Below are positions 1 to 10,253 of a stretch of DNA of 64,000 nt, in pieces. Both the position numbers and the translations under genes were made by a program. The notes below the pieces were generated by a model that searched no databases, was not told the origin of the DNA, and saw only the letters and a program-made list of their open reading frames with translations. Source of the stretch: Blumeriella jaapii (lineage: Eukaryota > Ascomycota > Leotiomycetes > Helotiales > Drepanopezizaceae). The stretch lies in NCBI GenBank assembly GCA_009599575.1, contig VWND01000013.1, positions 868,001 to 932,000 of the forward strand, read 5' to 3'. How positions within the stretch are numbered: the stretch's first letter is position 1; every line of letters starts with the position of its first letter.

Positions 1-53
1 CCTCGTGATCGCGGCAGCGAGGGTGCACAGCCCGCGCCCAAATCCGACGCGGT

Positions 54-2127
54 TCAATTCTTCTTGAACATGTAGTGTCCTTGGGCCGCCAGTCAGCACG
101 TCTTCCTCCGACCCGACATGGACGCGACGAGAAAAACTCACCATACAATCCCCCCACCTCGGCGCGGGCAACAGGGAGCTTCCGCATTCCCCAAAACGTG
201 GCCCCCCACTTCCAACTCCGTGCTCCCTCGTCCCGCACGCCCTCGCCCGGGGCAGGCACCCTCACGAGCCAGCCGCGTCGGCCGGTCTCCTGGAGACACC
301 ACCCCACCCTCTTGACATCGGGCACGTTCTCGAGTCGCCGCAGCACCTCGGCGCTCAGCTCGATCACCTCCAACGGCGCAGACACGCTCTTGAGCACGGG
401 AGACGACGAGCCAAAGAGGGTGGGGAGGTCGAGCTGCGCGACCGAGAGATCCGAGACGTCGATGTAGTGCAGCGAGTGTGGGATCCAGGCGAGCTGGTCT
501 TGGAGCGCAAGATCCGCGGAGGGCACGAACAAGCGGGTGAGCTGGGGGAGGTCGACGTGGCGGCCGAGACCGAGCTCCTCCAGGTGCTTGGAGAGGGGGA
601 GGAGGAGTTCGACGTGCTCCGGTCCCATCTTGGAGCCTTTGAGGTTCAGCGAGCGGAGCGTCGAGGGCAGACCCGGGAGGAGGGCGGTGAGGTCGGCGCT
701 GGAGAGCATCTCGGCGGATTTGGCGTCCATGGCGAGATTGAGGTAGACCAGTGCCCGGGCGGCGGGATGCGTCGTGAGGAACGAGACGACCGCCGCGCCA
801 GAAAGGACCGAACACTTGCTCAGGTTCAGATGCGTGAGTGGCGCGGTGCGAGGGATCGAGTGGAGGGCCGCGTCGGTGATGCGGGTGTGTGCGACATCCA
901 GGTGGGTGAGGTGCGGGAGGCGTGGGAGGAGGGTGTCGTAGGCCGAGGCGGGCAAGATGGTGCATTCGTGCAGACTCAATCGCGTGAGCGAGAGACGCGG
1001 GGGGAGAACATCGGCGCTGATGAGAGAGCGGAAGGCGTCTCGGAAGGCCGGGGAGGAGCAGGCGCAGAGGTCCAAGGCCTTGAGGTGTGGAAGATGGCAC
1101 AGAAGCGTCTTCAGCACGGCGGGGGACAGCTCGCCGTCGATGTGCTCCTGCGCCAGGAACTCTTGCAAGTTGGTCGTGAGCTCGAGGCATGCGAGGAGCG
1201 TTTCCGGGGTCAGATTCCGGATCGAGGCGCGCTGCCGGGCCGAGATGCCGGCCCCGGTCGGGTTGAAGTGGGCGAAATCCAGACGTCGGACCATCGCACC
1301 GAGATCTGGATAGGCTTTGACCCGGGAGAGGAACTTGGCAAAGATGCGCGAATGAGGGATCGTGATTTGGGCGTACAACGTGCTGACCGTCGCAAAGTGG
1401 ATGGTGCGCGAGGTGAGCAGCAGGGACATGAGATCCACGTTTCGGGCCGCGAAGCCGTGGGGCGGCACGTCAAGGGCCAGTCGGTCGACGATGGAGCCTA
1501 GAATCCGACATCAACCATGACTCGAGGAACCGCCGCCGGGACCCGACGGCGGGGGCACGCGCCGGCTCCGGAGCACCTACCGAGCAATTCCGGGGGCAGT
1601 TTCTCCAGCCTGCTCTGCCCGGCCGGGAAGAGGGCCCTCGCCGCTCTCGTGGCTCCCGTGACGTCGACGCCACGCATCACCACATCCCCTTGCCCGTCGC
1701 AGTCCCATCGGGGCGCGTCGGTGAGATCGGCACAGCTCTTGCTTGCCTTCTTGCCTCCGACGTGGATGCCTTTCCACGCGGCAAAGCCATCCCCGGGCGA
1801 CACCAGGGCCTGGAGCAGACTGTGCGGGTGGGTGAGCAGGCGTCGTCGCGCGTCCCGTCGGCGCGCGGCGGGCTCGGGCGGTGTTCTGGATCCGGAGGAG
1901 GAGGAGGAGGAGTCGTCAAGCGCGTTCTCGTCGTGGGTCGCGTACTGATGTCGCAGATAGGAACTGGTCCTGGACTCGGTGAAGGACTGCGCCACCCCTC
2001 CGGCGGGGGACTCTTTGAAGGACGAGAACGACGAGCGCTCGCCCCGGTCTGGCGTGGTGCTCGGGGCCGGCGGCTTCGCAGACGTCTTGTCGGGCGCGTG
2101 GGCGCACGCGGCGGACGACACGGCCAT
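54..2127 (-). CDS. F-box / leucine-rich-repeat protein
   Basis: Three exons fit on the minus strand: 2127-1581, 1497-142 and 79-54 (introns of 83 and 62 bp), giving 642 residues and ending in YMFKKN. The frame is open across both junctions; the first intron has a GTAGGT donor and a TCTAG acceptor, the second a GTGAGT donor and a CCCAAG acceptor. Residues 1-170 are low-complexity and rich in Ser, Arg and Pro. An F-box-like start, RLEKLPPELL, lies near residue 172 and spans the first intron. Several Leu-rich repeats follow (LPHLTHLDVAHTRI, LTHLNLSKCSVL, STLRSLNLKGSKM). In this family the F-box binds Skp1 in SCF ubiquitin ligases and the LRRs choose the substrate; the substrate here cannot be told. 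The ATG at 2127 was chosen because upstream in-frame sequence is repetitive. Family call is sound; exact start and last exon are inference. Confidence 0.8.
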
Positions 2128-3270
2128 GTCGAAGGGGTTGGTGGGATCGGGCTGCGTTCGGGGTGCCTGGTGGAGGGTCGAGGGTCGAGGGTCGAGGGTT
2201 GAGGGTGCAGAAACGGCCGAGCGCCGCGGAGGGGGGAGGAGGGGTTTATAAGGTGTTGATGAGGTGAACGTACCGTGGTCGTGGTAGGTCCTGCCTGTAT
2301 CATCAGTTCTTGTATGCGGAGCCAGCGCCGCCCCCACTCACGTGATGTGATGGCCGCTACTGCAGCGAATGGGCGACGGGAAGGCGCAGGAGCCGGCCGA
2401 GGAGCACATAACGAGGATCGCGCGCCGCCATGATGCCATGATGCCATGATGCCATGCGGCCCCGGGCAGCGCGAGGCGGCCGAGGCCACCGCACGCCAGC
2501 CTGACACACGCGCGCCTCGCCCTTAGTCAAGGAAACTGCCGAGAGGCCCCTTCCCCGCCTTGCTGGGGACCGGGGACGGGAAAGGGAAAGAGCGCGCGCC
2601 ACGAGAGAGGAAGGCCCGCCGTCCGCCGCCCCCGCGGGCAGTCGCCGTCTCGCTTGGCCTCCTCGTCACGCGACATCGGTGGGCGTCGGGGGACCCGAGT
2701 TGCTCCCACGGGGGAAGGCGCGGTGCGGCGCAACACCAGACATCCCTGGACGTCACGGGGGCGCAGGATCGAGAGCTGGCCCACGTGTCCGCGAGGGAGA
2801 GCAGTCGGCTGATGTGTGGCACCACGCACATCCCGTACTGTACAGTACATACTACATACCTTACATACGAGAGCCATTCATCGTGGGCAACCTGTTCGTG
2901 GGAAACACGTGACGGGAGAAGAGATGCGGCAAAGCTCGCTCGCACATGACGACTCGAGTCTTGACATGGAGGGCTGTTCTTTTTCCATGCCTGGAGATCG
3001 TCGTGGAGCAGGTCACGCCGGTGCCCAAACTCTGCCACGGGAAATGGCTCGCTCATTTCCTGTGCGGACGGAATGCGATGTGCGGTACGAGCCGACAGTT
3101 AGAGGAGACTGTGTTGTACTGTACTGTACTGTATGTATATATTGTACATTGACACACAAGCTACAGTATCTCATCTCACCTACCTACATACCTACCTACC
3201 TATAGTCTATACCTTATATTTCTACGCACACACCTTTGTTTTCTTCTTTCTGTTCTTCTGTTCTTTTTCT

Positions 3271-3397
3271 TCTTCTCGTCTTCTCGTCTTCTCGTCTTCT
3301 CGTCTTCTCGTCTTCTCGTCTTCTCGTCTTCTCGTCTTCTCGTCTTCTCGTCTTCTCGTCTTCTCGTCTTCTCGTCTTCTCTCGTCTTCTCGTCTTT
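3271..3397. repeat. 8-bp minisatellite, unit TCTTCTCG, about 15 copies
   Basis: Near-perfect tandem copies of TCTTCTCG run through this interval and continue into T- and CT-rich sequence to about 3520. The strand bias is complete: pyrimidines on plus, purines on minus. Translation gives a repeating Ser-Ser-Arg-Leu-Leu-Val-Phe pattern, which is an artefact of the repeat. Confidence 0.9.
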
Positions 3398-3827
3398 TTT
3401 TTTTACTTCTCTTCTGGTTTTTTTTTTTTTTCTTTCTTTTCTTTTCTCTTATTATCTTTCTTCTCTCCTTCTCTCATCCTCTTCTCATCCTCTTCTCTCC
3501 TCTTCATTCCATCTACCCCGTACTGTGCCTTTACAGTACAGTACAATACAGTAAATCCCATTCATTCCATGCTTGCGTGCCCACCTACTCAAGCACCTAC
3601 CTACAGTACAGTACAGTAACGATATACATACGGTGCCATACAAGAATCACGTGTCCACACCAGCATCGCAGGGCCTCACCTACAGTACCGTACCGCACAG
3701 TACCGTACCCTACATTACCTACCTACCGCAGAAGCGACGGGATCCCAAGCAAACGCCAGCCAGCGTCCCTCCGACCTGGCTCACACGTGCACTCTCTACA
3801 GTAAGACATCATCACTCTCGGACCCTT

Positions 3828-3955
3828 CGTTCTTTCTTTTTTTCCATCTTTCTTTCCTTCTTTCTTTCCTTCTTTCTTTCCATCTTTCCTTCCTTCTTTC
3901 TTTCCCTCTTTCTTTCCATCTTTCCTTCTTCCTTTCCTCCTTCCTTTCCACACCC
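3828..3955. repeat. TTTC/CTTTC-type polypyrimidine microsatellite
   Basis: Interrupted tandem TTTCTTTCC and TTTCCATC units, all pyrimidine-rich on the plus strand. The minus-strand frames give Lys/Glu/Arg runs that are not a gene. Confidence 0.85.
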
Positions 3956-4313
3956 TTACAAACAGCACAGCACCGCACAGTAGTCCAGTCCATTCCAGTC
4001 CAGCCCAGTCCAGTCCAACACAGTCATATCCCCCCCCCCCCACGTCCCCTTTTTTCTTCTTCTCGCATATTTTCGCATATTTTCGCATATTTTCAATCCC
4101 GTCAACAATCATCCGCTAGTGTCTCGAGGGTCCCCCCTCCTCTCACTCCTCCCCGTCCTTTCCGTCTCGGAGACGACGGCGTTACCACTTCGACTCCCAC
4201 CCATCCGACTGAGACACCTGAGGCCCGCCGCCCGCCGTCCGTCCGTCAGTCCGTTACCGAACCTCAACGCGTCACTTCCTAGACGTGAATCGCCTCAGGC
4301 GCTGTACCTGGAG

Positions 4314-4515
4314 GCTTCTTCTTCTTCTTCTTCATCTCCTTCTTCTCCTTCTTCTCTTTTTTCTTCTTCTTCTCTTCTTCTTCTTCTTCTTCTTCTTCTT
4401 CTTTCTTCTTCTTCTTTCTTCTTTCTCCTTCTTCTCCTTCTTCTTCTTCGTCGTCTATATCTTCTTCTTCGTCTATATCTTCAACTTCATCTTCATCACC
4501 TTCCTCTTCTTCACA
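4314..4515. repeat. CTT trinucleotide microsatellite
   Basis: Interrupted (CTT)n with CTC and CGT variants, about 200 bp. The minus strand reads as (GAA)n, giving false Glu/Lys-rich frames. Confidence 0.9.
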
Positions 4516-4537
4516 TTCCATTGCAGCTCGAACCCAC

Positions 4538-4539
<2 letters not shown>

Positions 4540-4585
<46 letters not shown>
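4540..4585. repeat. Poly-C run of 46 bases
   Basis: An uninterrupted run of C directly follows the CTT array. Such runs are hard to sequence and assemble, so its exact length is uncertain. Confidence 0.9.
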
Positions 4586-5043
4586 TATTCATCCCCTCAA
4601 CACACACACCACGATGCACCGTCACGGTCACCAGCAGGGAGAAGGAGAAAAGGCCAGTTCGAGTTCCATTACCAAGAGGATTCCCCGCCTATCTTATGTA
4701 CCTATCCATCCCGCCATCCCGCCATCCCGCCATCCAGCCATCCAGCCATCCATCCATGGATTCAGGTAAAGCATGATGACCCGGGGCGCACCACCAACTC
4801 CGATTGCGAACCCGTCCCGTGGAGGGGGTGTACATGCATGCTCGACGATACCGATCGGAGCCCCGTCCTCCCCGGCGTAGCCACCGAACTCCGGAAAACT
4901 CCGCCCACATGAAAACCGTCGCTGCCTGGCCTGCTCTTCCCTTTCCTATGTCCAGTCCTGTCCCTGTGTATGTATTTAACCAGCGGAAAAAACGCCCCGC
5001 CCCATCAACTGCTCGACAAGCCACCCGGGGCTGAGTGACGCTG

Positions 5044-7209
5044 TTACCGAGCGTGAAAGCGTTTCGCCTTCATCTTTTCCTTGCACTCTTCACAGTACCA
5101 TTTCGCTAGCCTCGTGTCAGCATGGTCCGGTGTTCGGGGGGTCGGGATTGCTGGGTGGAGGGGGGCGAGGAAAGAAGAAAGAGAGAGAAAGTGTACCTTT
5201 CCCAACAGGCGCAACCTTCAAACCCACACAGCCCAAATGGAACCACTCCTTCTGACACGTCTCGCTATCGCAGCCAACCATCTCCCCATAACTAACGCCG
5301 TTACAATAGCAATATCGCGGCTCGTCCTCGCCAACGGCCTCATCCTCATCCTCCTCGACCGGCTCCGGGACATTCTCATCGTCTCCGTTCGGCACGATCT
5401 GCTGCGCGAGTTGCGCAGCTTGCCCAGCCCCTTTCTTGTGACTGCGTTTGTTATGGGCATTCGAGGACTCGGCGGCGCGGGCAGACCGCGAGCGCGCCTG
5501 GTCCGGGAAATGTGGAATGGCCGGAGTGGAAGGTTTACTGGCCCGCCCCGATTTGGTAGTGATGGTTTGTGCGAGGACATGCTCGCCGTTCGTTTCCGGC
5601 TCGGCTTTGGCGGTGCTTTCTTTCCGATTTACCACCAGGACACCGCCACTAACGCCAGAGCCTTCTGGCTCGGCCTCTTCCAGGAGGTGTTCTTTGGAAT
5701 TGCTGGCCGTCTCCTTCATTGTCGTTTTGACTTCTGGGATGCTGCGTCCAGTCACCATTGCAACCGCGGCGAGATCGGGGGTGCTAGTGCCGTTGGGCTT
5801 GTTGGAGGAAGCCGATTGCGGTCGCTTTTCCAGCGAGGACTGTGTAGAGTTCTGTCTACTCTCACTGCAGAAGGTCTGCCATTTGTGGGTGGCGGGGTGC
5901 CTTTGCCTCCTGCCTTCCCAACCATGTCCACGAATGTGCTGCGTATGGGCGAAGAGGCTAAGGATGGAGACATCGCAGAGGTGATCGTGTTGTTCCTGTC
6001 CCTGTTAGCAACTGGGCCCGTCACTCGCACTAAAACATACCTCTTTCGCGTCTGGCCATTCGTTGCAGTGGCTCTGGGTTTCTTCTTCCCACCTTCGGGG
6101 GCTGGCGTCGCTCGCGGACTTGCTACCTTTCCTTTCGTAATCGTCCCATTACCCAGCGCTGAACTGAGCGACTTTTCCATAGCGACACCCCCGGCAGGCA
6201 CTTTTTCGGTCTTGCGCCGCTTAGGTGGATTGCCGTTGGTAGCGCCGTTCGATATCCCCAGCCCAACCGCTGCCGGAGCGTCGGCAGCCTTCCGGGATTT
6301 GGCATTCCCGTGAACCTTTTTGTCCTTATGTCTCGTATCTGGGTCGTCAAAGTCGGATTCGGCAGGTTGGTTCTTGCCCTTCCTCCTTTCAACCATGGCC
6401 TGCTTCCTCGCATCGCTCCTCGCGGCCGCTTCATCGGCAAGCTGCTGAGCAGCAGCAGACAAGCTCTGTGCAGCAGCAATCTCCCTCCTCGAGACGCCTG
6501 CTGGCTGTTTCGGTTGTCTGTTCTCAGGATATGCCCAATGTACGGTGCTGCCGAATCGCGCCTCCTCACTGATCTCGAGCTCGATGTAGGGAAAACATTC
6601 GTCCATGCGGGCGAGTTGTTTGTTGAGTGCCTCGGTCGCCGTAGAGATAACATGGTTCTTCTCGTCGAGTGAGACAAGCATATTCTGCATCGTGTAGGCA
6701 CAGTGCTGGAAGAGCTGTCGACGAGGGACATTGGCGGGATCCCACGCATTGGGAGCTTCGACTGGATCGACGGCAGATGCGACAGAACCTGCTTGACCGT
6801 TGGTGATGCTGCCATTGGCACTCCCTTTTGCGCTCATGGCCGCAGATGCTGGGCCCAGAGCAATGTGCGAGTCGGCTGGAGCAGCTCTGGGTAGAGGAGC
6901 GTCGAGCGCCGCTGCGACCAGCCGGCCAAGCTCTTCCTCCGGCGCAAAGATTTTCGCATCGACTTCTTTCAGCAGGGTAAAGTGGCGCACGAGCTCTTTG
7001 GGCAGGGCCGTCATTGCGTCGGCGAAAGCTGTGATCGCGGGGAAGATCTCCATGGGGGCATCTTCGACCGCACCGCCGCCGAGCGGACCTCTGGAGAAGT
7101 TGCGAGCGCCGGCGATCGAGGACCTGGGAGGGTTGTTTCGAGCCTGCCGAAGAGGCTGGGCTCTGCGACTCGATGCCAGGTCGGCGGGGGCCTGCTTCGA
7201 CGACTTCAT
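5044..7209 (-). CDS. ING-family PHD-finger protein (Yng2/Png-like histone acetyltransferase subunit)
   Basis: The ATG at 7209 opens an ING N-terminal domain, split by an insertion: residues about 55-100 (FPAITAFADAM, LPKELVRHFTLLKEVD) and 165-215 (NMLVSLDEKNHVISTATEAL). A long basic, disordered middle follows. The C-terminus is a C4HC3 PHD finger: CYCNG, GCDSETC, WFHLGC, then WYCEEC on a last exon (5105-5044) ending MKAKRFHAR. ING PHD fingers read methylated H3K4 and recruit NuA4- or deacetylase-type complexes. Clear introns: 5106-5196 (donor GTACAC, acceptor CTAG) and one starting at 6040 (GTATGT, branch GCTAAC, probable acceptor after 5996). A further frame change between about 5940 and 5797 needs one more intron; candidate donors are at 5865 (GTGAGA) or near the FVDM segment, and I could not settle it. 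Total about 640 residues. The + strand frame over this locus is antisense shadow. Confidence 0.85.
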
Positions 7210-7838
7210 CGTCGACCGCTCGAGGTGGATGTTGTCGACCAAGGAGGTGGGTGAGGCAGAGGAGAGGTGTGGGAGCGTGCGACGCGCAAGAAGAGGGGGA
7301 GACGTAGCTGGCAGAGGCTTATCAGCTCGTGGCGGACATTGAGGAATGGTACAGAGCAGAGGAAACCACTGGCAACCGCGTGTAGACTGTAGACGTGGGA
7401 GAGAAAGCTGGCAGCGAGAGGAGTGCGCGGATGATGAGAAAGGGCTGCTTGCTCTGGTCGGGCCGGGCTCGTAGGGCAGCCACACCGCCCGGCAGAACGG
7501 CTTATCGATGATTGGTAACTCAAAGCCGATTTGAAGCTGGGAGTTTGACTTTTCCCATCATTTTTTGGCCATGACATAATAATACTGAATGTCTATTCAT
7601 GCTTTTCTTCTTGCTCAGCTCCGGAAATCTATGGTACAGTATCTCCTCCACACAGATGCGGCACTTGAGATAGATCATGGGGACCGACCCGGCATCCATC
7701 CAGCCCTCCATCCATCCCAGCTGCCCCGACCCGGGATTCGAGCTCCAAACCAGCGAACGACAACAAATGGCACTGCGAACGCCGTCTCCTGCCAGAGCCT
7801 CCTGTCTCTCACGCCGTTGCCGTTGCACGCTTGCACTC
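7210..7838. other. Intergenic: ING promoter side and cis-prenyltransferase 3' flank
   Basis: A 629-bp spacer between two minus-strand genes. It should hold the ING 5' leader and promoter (7210-about 7500) and the 3' flank of the prenyltransferase gene. I see short ATCCATCC repeats near 7696-7715 and no convincing open frame. Confidence 0.6.
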
Positions 7839-8974
7839 CTACCGCACCTTGGTCTGCAACGGCAGATTCGCGACCGGCTTCTCCTCGATGTGTTTCTGTC
7901 GCCACTGGTACTCCACCAACACCGGTAGGAAAGACCAGAGGTCAAACTCCGGCCACAGCACATCCAGAAACACGAGCTCGGTGTGCTCGTGACACTGCCA
8001 CAGCATGAAATCGCTCAGTCGCTTCACCCCACTCGTTCGGATCAACAAATCCAGAGGGGGATCCCCTGCGGTAAACATGTGATCTTCGAGCGTGTCCGAG
8101 GTTATCGACTCGGGATCGGGGTAGATGTGCTCATGGCTGTCGTTCGGGGGGGTTGCCGGGTTGAGGGTGGTGGTCGAGGATATCGAGTCGTCCACATCGG
8201 ACGTCGAAGGGGTGGGCGAGGTAGAGCGGAGGGGAGATGTGTTGAGGTTCCTCGAGCGGATCTTCTGCGTTATTCTCGTCTGCGAAAACGGTCGCGCATG
8301 GGCCGGCAGAGGTTTGGTATAGTCTTCTACCGTGCTCCTGATAGCGGAGGTAATCTCATCCCGCGACGTGTACGGGAAGCAGATGTTGAGGGCGCATCTA
8401 CGAATGGTCAGCGAGGGCACACGCGGATGGACCATTCCCTTACGCTCCGTTGTTCTTGGTCATGTCGACCGCGTTGTCGATGACTTCCACCAAGTCCGGG
8501 CGCAACAAGTCTCTGTTGCCCAGAACCCTCACGCTGGCTCCGTATCTCTCCAGGAGCTCTCCATGATGGGACAGCTGCGACAGCTTGATCTTGGCCATCT
8601 CCATCAGAGCATCGACCTCGTATTTGCTCCTCTTGAAATTCTCGATGCTGAAAGCGTAGACGGTGACGACCTTGACGCCGGATTTATAGCAGACTTCCAG
8701 TATCTGCCGACGTTAGCTACACTCGCGATTCCGTGTATGTATCAGGGCTCACCCTAGCCAACGCCTCGAAGCCCAGATTGTGCCCCTCTACCGTCTCGAT
8801 CTTGTGGCTCCTCGCGAACCGCCGATTCCCATCCATCACAAACGCAACATGTTGAGGTATCGGTCCTTGTCGCAAAGCGCCAATCAACAGTTCCGTCAGC
8901 TGGTCAATACCCCATTCGACAGGCGGCGATTCCATCATCCACTTGCGCAGCTGGGTGAGATATGGTGAAGCCAT
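7839..8974 (-). CDS. Cis-prenyltransferase (dehydrodolichyl diphosphate synthase, Rer2/Srt1 type)
   Basis: Exons 8974-8753, 8703-8444 and 8397-7839 (introns of 49 and 46 bp, each GT..AG with frame kept) give 346 residues. The enzyme adds isopentenyl units in cis to farnesyl diphosphate to make the dolichol precursor at the ER. Signature motifs are present: the catalytic-Asp loop FVMDGNRRFA near residue 45, GHNLGFEAL, VYAFSIENF, then ALNICFPYTSRDEI, and near the C-terminus LLIRTSGVKRLSDFMLWQ with FLDVLWPEF. About 100 residues between CFPYTSRDEI and LLIRTSG are Ser/Thr/Pro-rich, a longer insert than I recall for yeast Rer2. The start is the ATG giving MASPYLTQLRKW; an in-frame ATG 66 bp upstream adds unlikely sequence. 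It is head-to-head with the Dsc2-like gene. Confidence 0.93.
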
Positions 8975-9329
8975 GGTCCTCGGTCTCGATGTGCAGATGC
9001 GCAGATGCGCAGATGATTGGAACTGTGTGGCGACGTGCAAAGCGGCAGACGAGACCAGCTTTATAGCATGGATTGCGTATATCCAGAGCGTGGGATCAAT
9101 AAGGCAACTCTCGTTGGATGCATGGCGGTGCCGTTCTGTGACGCGGCTGCCCAGAATCCCAACGACTGAGCCACAGCACCGCGATCGTCACCGGGAGAGG
9201 CTGAGACGGAGCGAACTTACTTTCCTCCATACACAACTTGAGGCTCTCGGTGCTTCAACCACAGACAATGCTACGATAACCTACGACCTGGGCATCCTCT
9301 CCACCATCCGATGCGGATAGATACTCGCA
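8975..9329. promoter_or_regulatory. Shared divergent promoter, cis-prenyltransferase / Dsc2-like gene
   Basis: The two start codons (8974 minus, 9330 plus) lie 355 bp apart with no other gene between, so both promoters must lie here. It includes a GCAGATGC repeat at about 8993-9014. No clear TATA box was seen. Confidence 0.55.
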
Positions 9330-10253
9330 ATGCTTTCTACCGGCTTCGCAAACGCTCCCGTCTCTCGCAGCGTTGCCTACGTCCTCGTCGGCTTCTCCAT
9401 CCTGGCCAGCGTGACAGACACGAAGCATTACTTCTACATCCAAGTGCAACCCCATCTGTGGCGCTATCGCCAGTTATGGCGCATCTTCACATATCAGCTA
9501 TGCTACACGAACTCCACCGAGGTGTTGTTCGCCGCGATGACCGTCTATAACATGCGGGTCGTCGAGCGGCTCTGGGGGAGCAGGAAATATGCTGTAAGCG
9601 TTCTCTCTCTCCCCCAGCGGCGCATCAATTGCAAGCGCATGGGGGAAAACCACAATCGCTGACCAAATTCCTAGTCTTTCATAGTCCTCTCGTACCTCTT
9701 CACCACCATCCTCGCGCCGCTCCTCCTCGCGCTCATCCTGCGGCCCCTTTCCCTCAACACATTCAACTACCTGCCCGCGGGCCCGACGCCGCTCATCTTC
9801 TCCCTGTTGGCCCAGTACCACGCCGTGATTCCGCACGTCTACAAATACCGCATCGCAGCCTCCTCCTTCATCTCCCATTCCCCAGGCTCCTTCACCGGCC
9901 TGACCTTCTCCGACAAGTCCTACGTCTACCTCCCCGCCATCCAGCTCGCCCTCTCTCAGTTTCCGGGCAGCCTCCTGTGCGCGACGGTGGGATGGGTCGT
10001 AGGCTACACGTGGCGCAATGAGGTCCTGCCGGGCAGGGTGACGAGGTGGAGGGTGCCTGGTTGGGTGGTGGGCGAGGAGAAGGCAGGGCGAGAGAGGGAC
10101 TTTGAGGGTATGCGACGAAGGTTGGAGACGGAGGGAGGTGAGAGGGAGGCGGAGGCAACGGGGAGTGATGGGCGGCTTGGGGGGGACGTTGGGCCTGGGA
10201 GACGGAGGACCTTGGGGAGGCAATTGGTGGATCAATTTAGGGCCGCATTTTAG
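9330..10253 (+). CDS. Rhomboid-family ER membrane protein, Dsc2/UBAC2-like
   Basis: Exons 9330-9593 and 9675-10253, joined across an 81-bp intron (GTAAGC donor, CCTAG acceptor), give 280 residues. The first 90 residues match the start of Dsc2/UBAC2 proteins: a hydrophobic helix (VAYVLVGFSILASV), then the HLWRYRQLWRIFTYQLCY segment and MRVVERLWGSRKYA. More hydrophobic helices follow (FIVLSYLFTTILAPLLLALIL, SQFPGSLLCATVGWVVGY). In moulds this pseudo-rhomboid is part of the Dsc E3 ligase of ER/Golgi membranes, which in several species activates the sterol regulator SREBP. No rhomboid Ser-His dyad was seen, as expected of a non-catalytic relative. The tail (RRRLETEGGER to the terminal DQFRAAF) is charged, and I do not see an obvious UBA domain, which S. 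pombe Dsc2 and human UBAC2 carry. Confidence 0.75.

Larger units (their letters stand above)
2128..5043. other. Intergenic spacer with dense simple repeats, no gene seen
   Basis: This 2.9 kb stretch lies between the 5' end of the F-box gene and the 3' end of the ING gene. It holds a 7-bp GGGTCGA repeat near 2176-2207, a GATGCCAT repeat near 2430-2452, several CTGTAC/TACAGTAC clusters (2836-2850, 3113-3131, 3531-3550, 3602-3619, 3680-3720), long polypyrimidine arrays on the plus strand, and a long C run. All open frames here are low-complexity translations of the repeats (Ser/Leu/Phe or Lys/Glu runs), so I call none of them a gene. Confidence 0.7.

Noticed and set aside
138..1190. 350-codon minus-strand open frame over the F-box/LRR gene
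   Set aside because: It is one base out of register with the LRR-bearing frame; its translation is Pro/Arg/His-rich shadow, while the other frame gives clear Leu-rich repeats and splices at both ends.
467..1501. 344-codon plus-strand frame
   Set aside because: Antisense to the LRR exon; Glu/Gly/Arg-rich composition typical of an antisense shadow in GC-rich code.
4279..4539. Glu/Lys-rich minus-strand frame
   Set aside because: Translation of a GAA/CTT microsatellite.
5081..6313. 410-codon plus-strand frame
   Set aside because: Antisense to the ING/PHD gene, whose minus-strand frames carry recognised domains.
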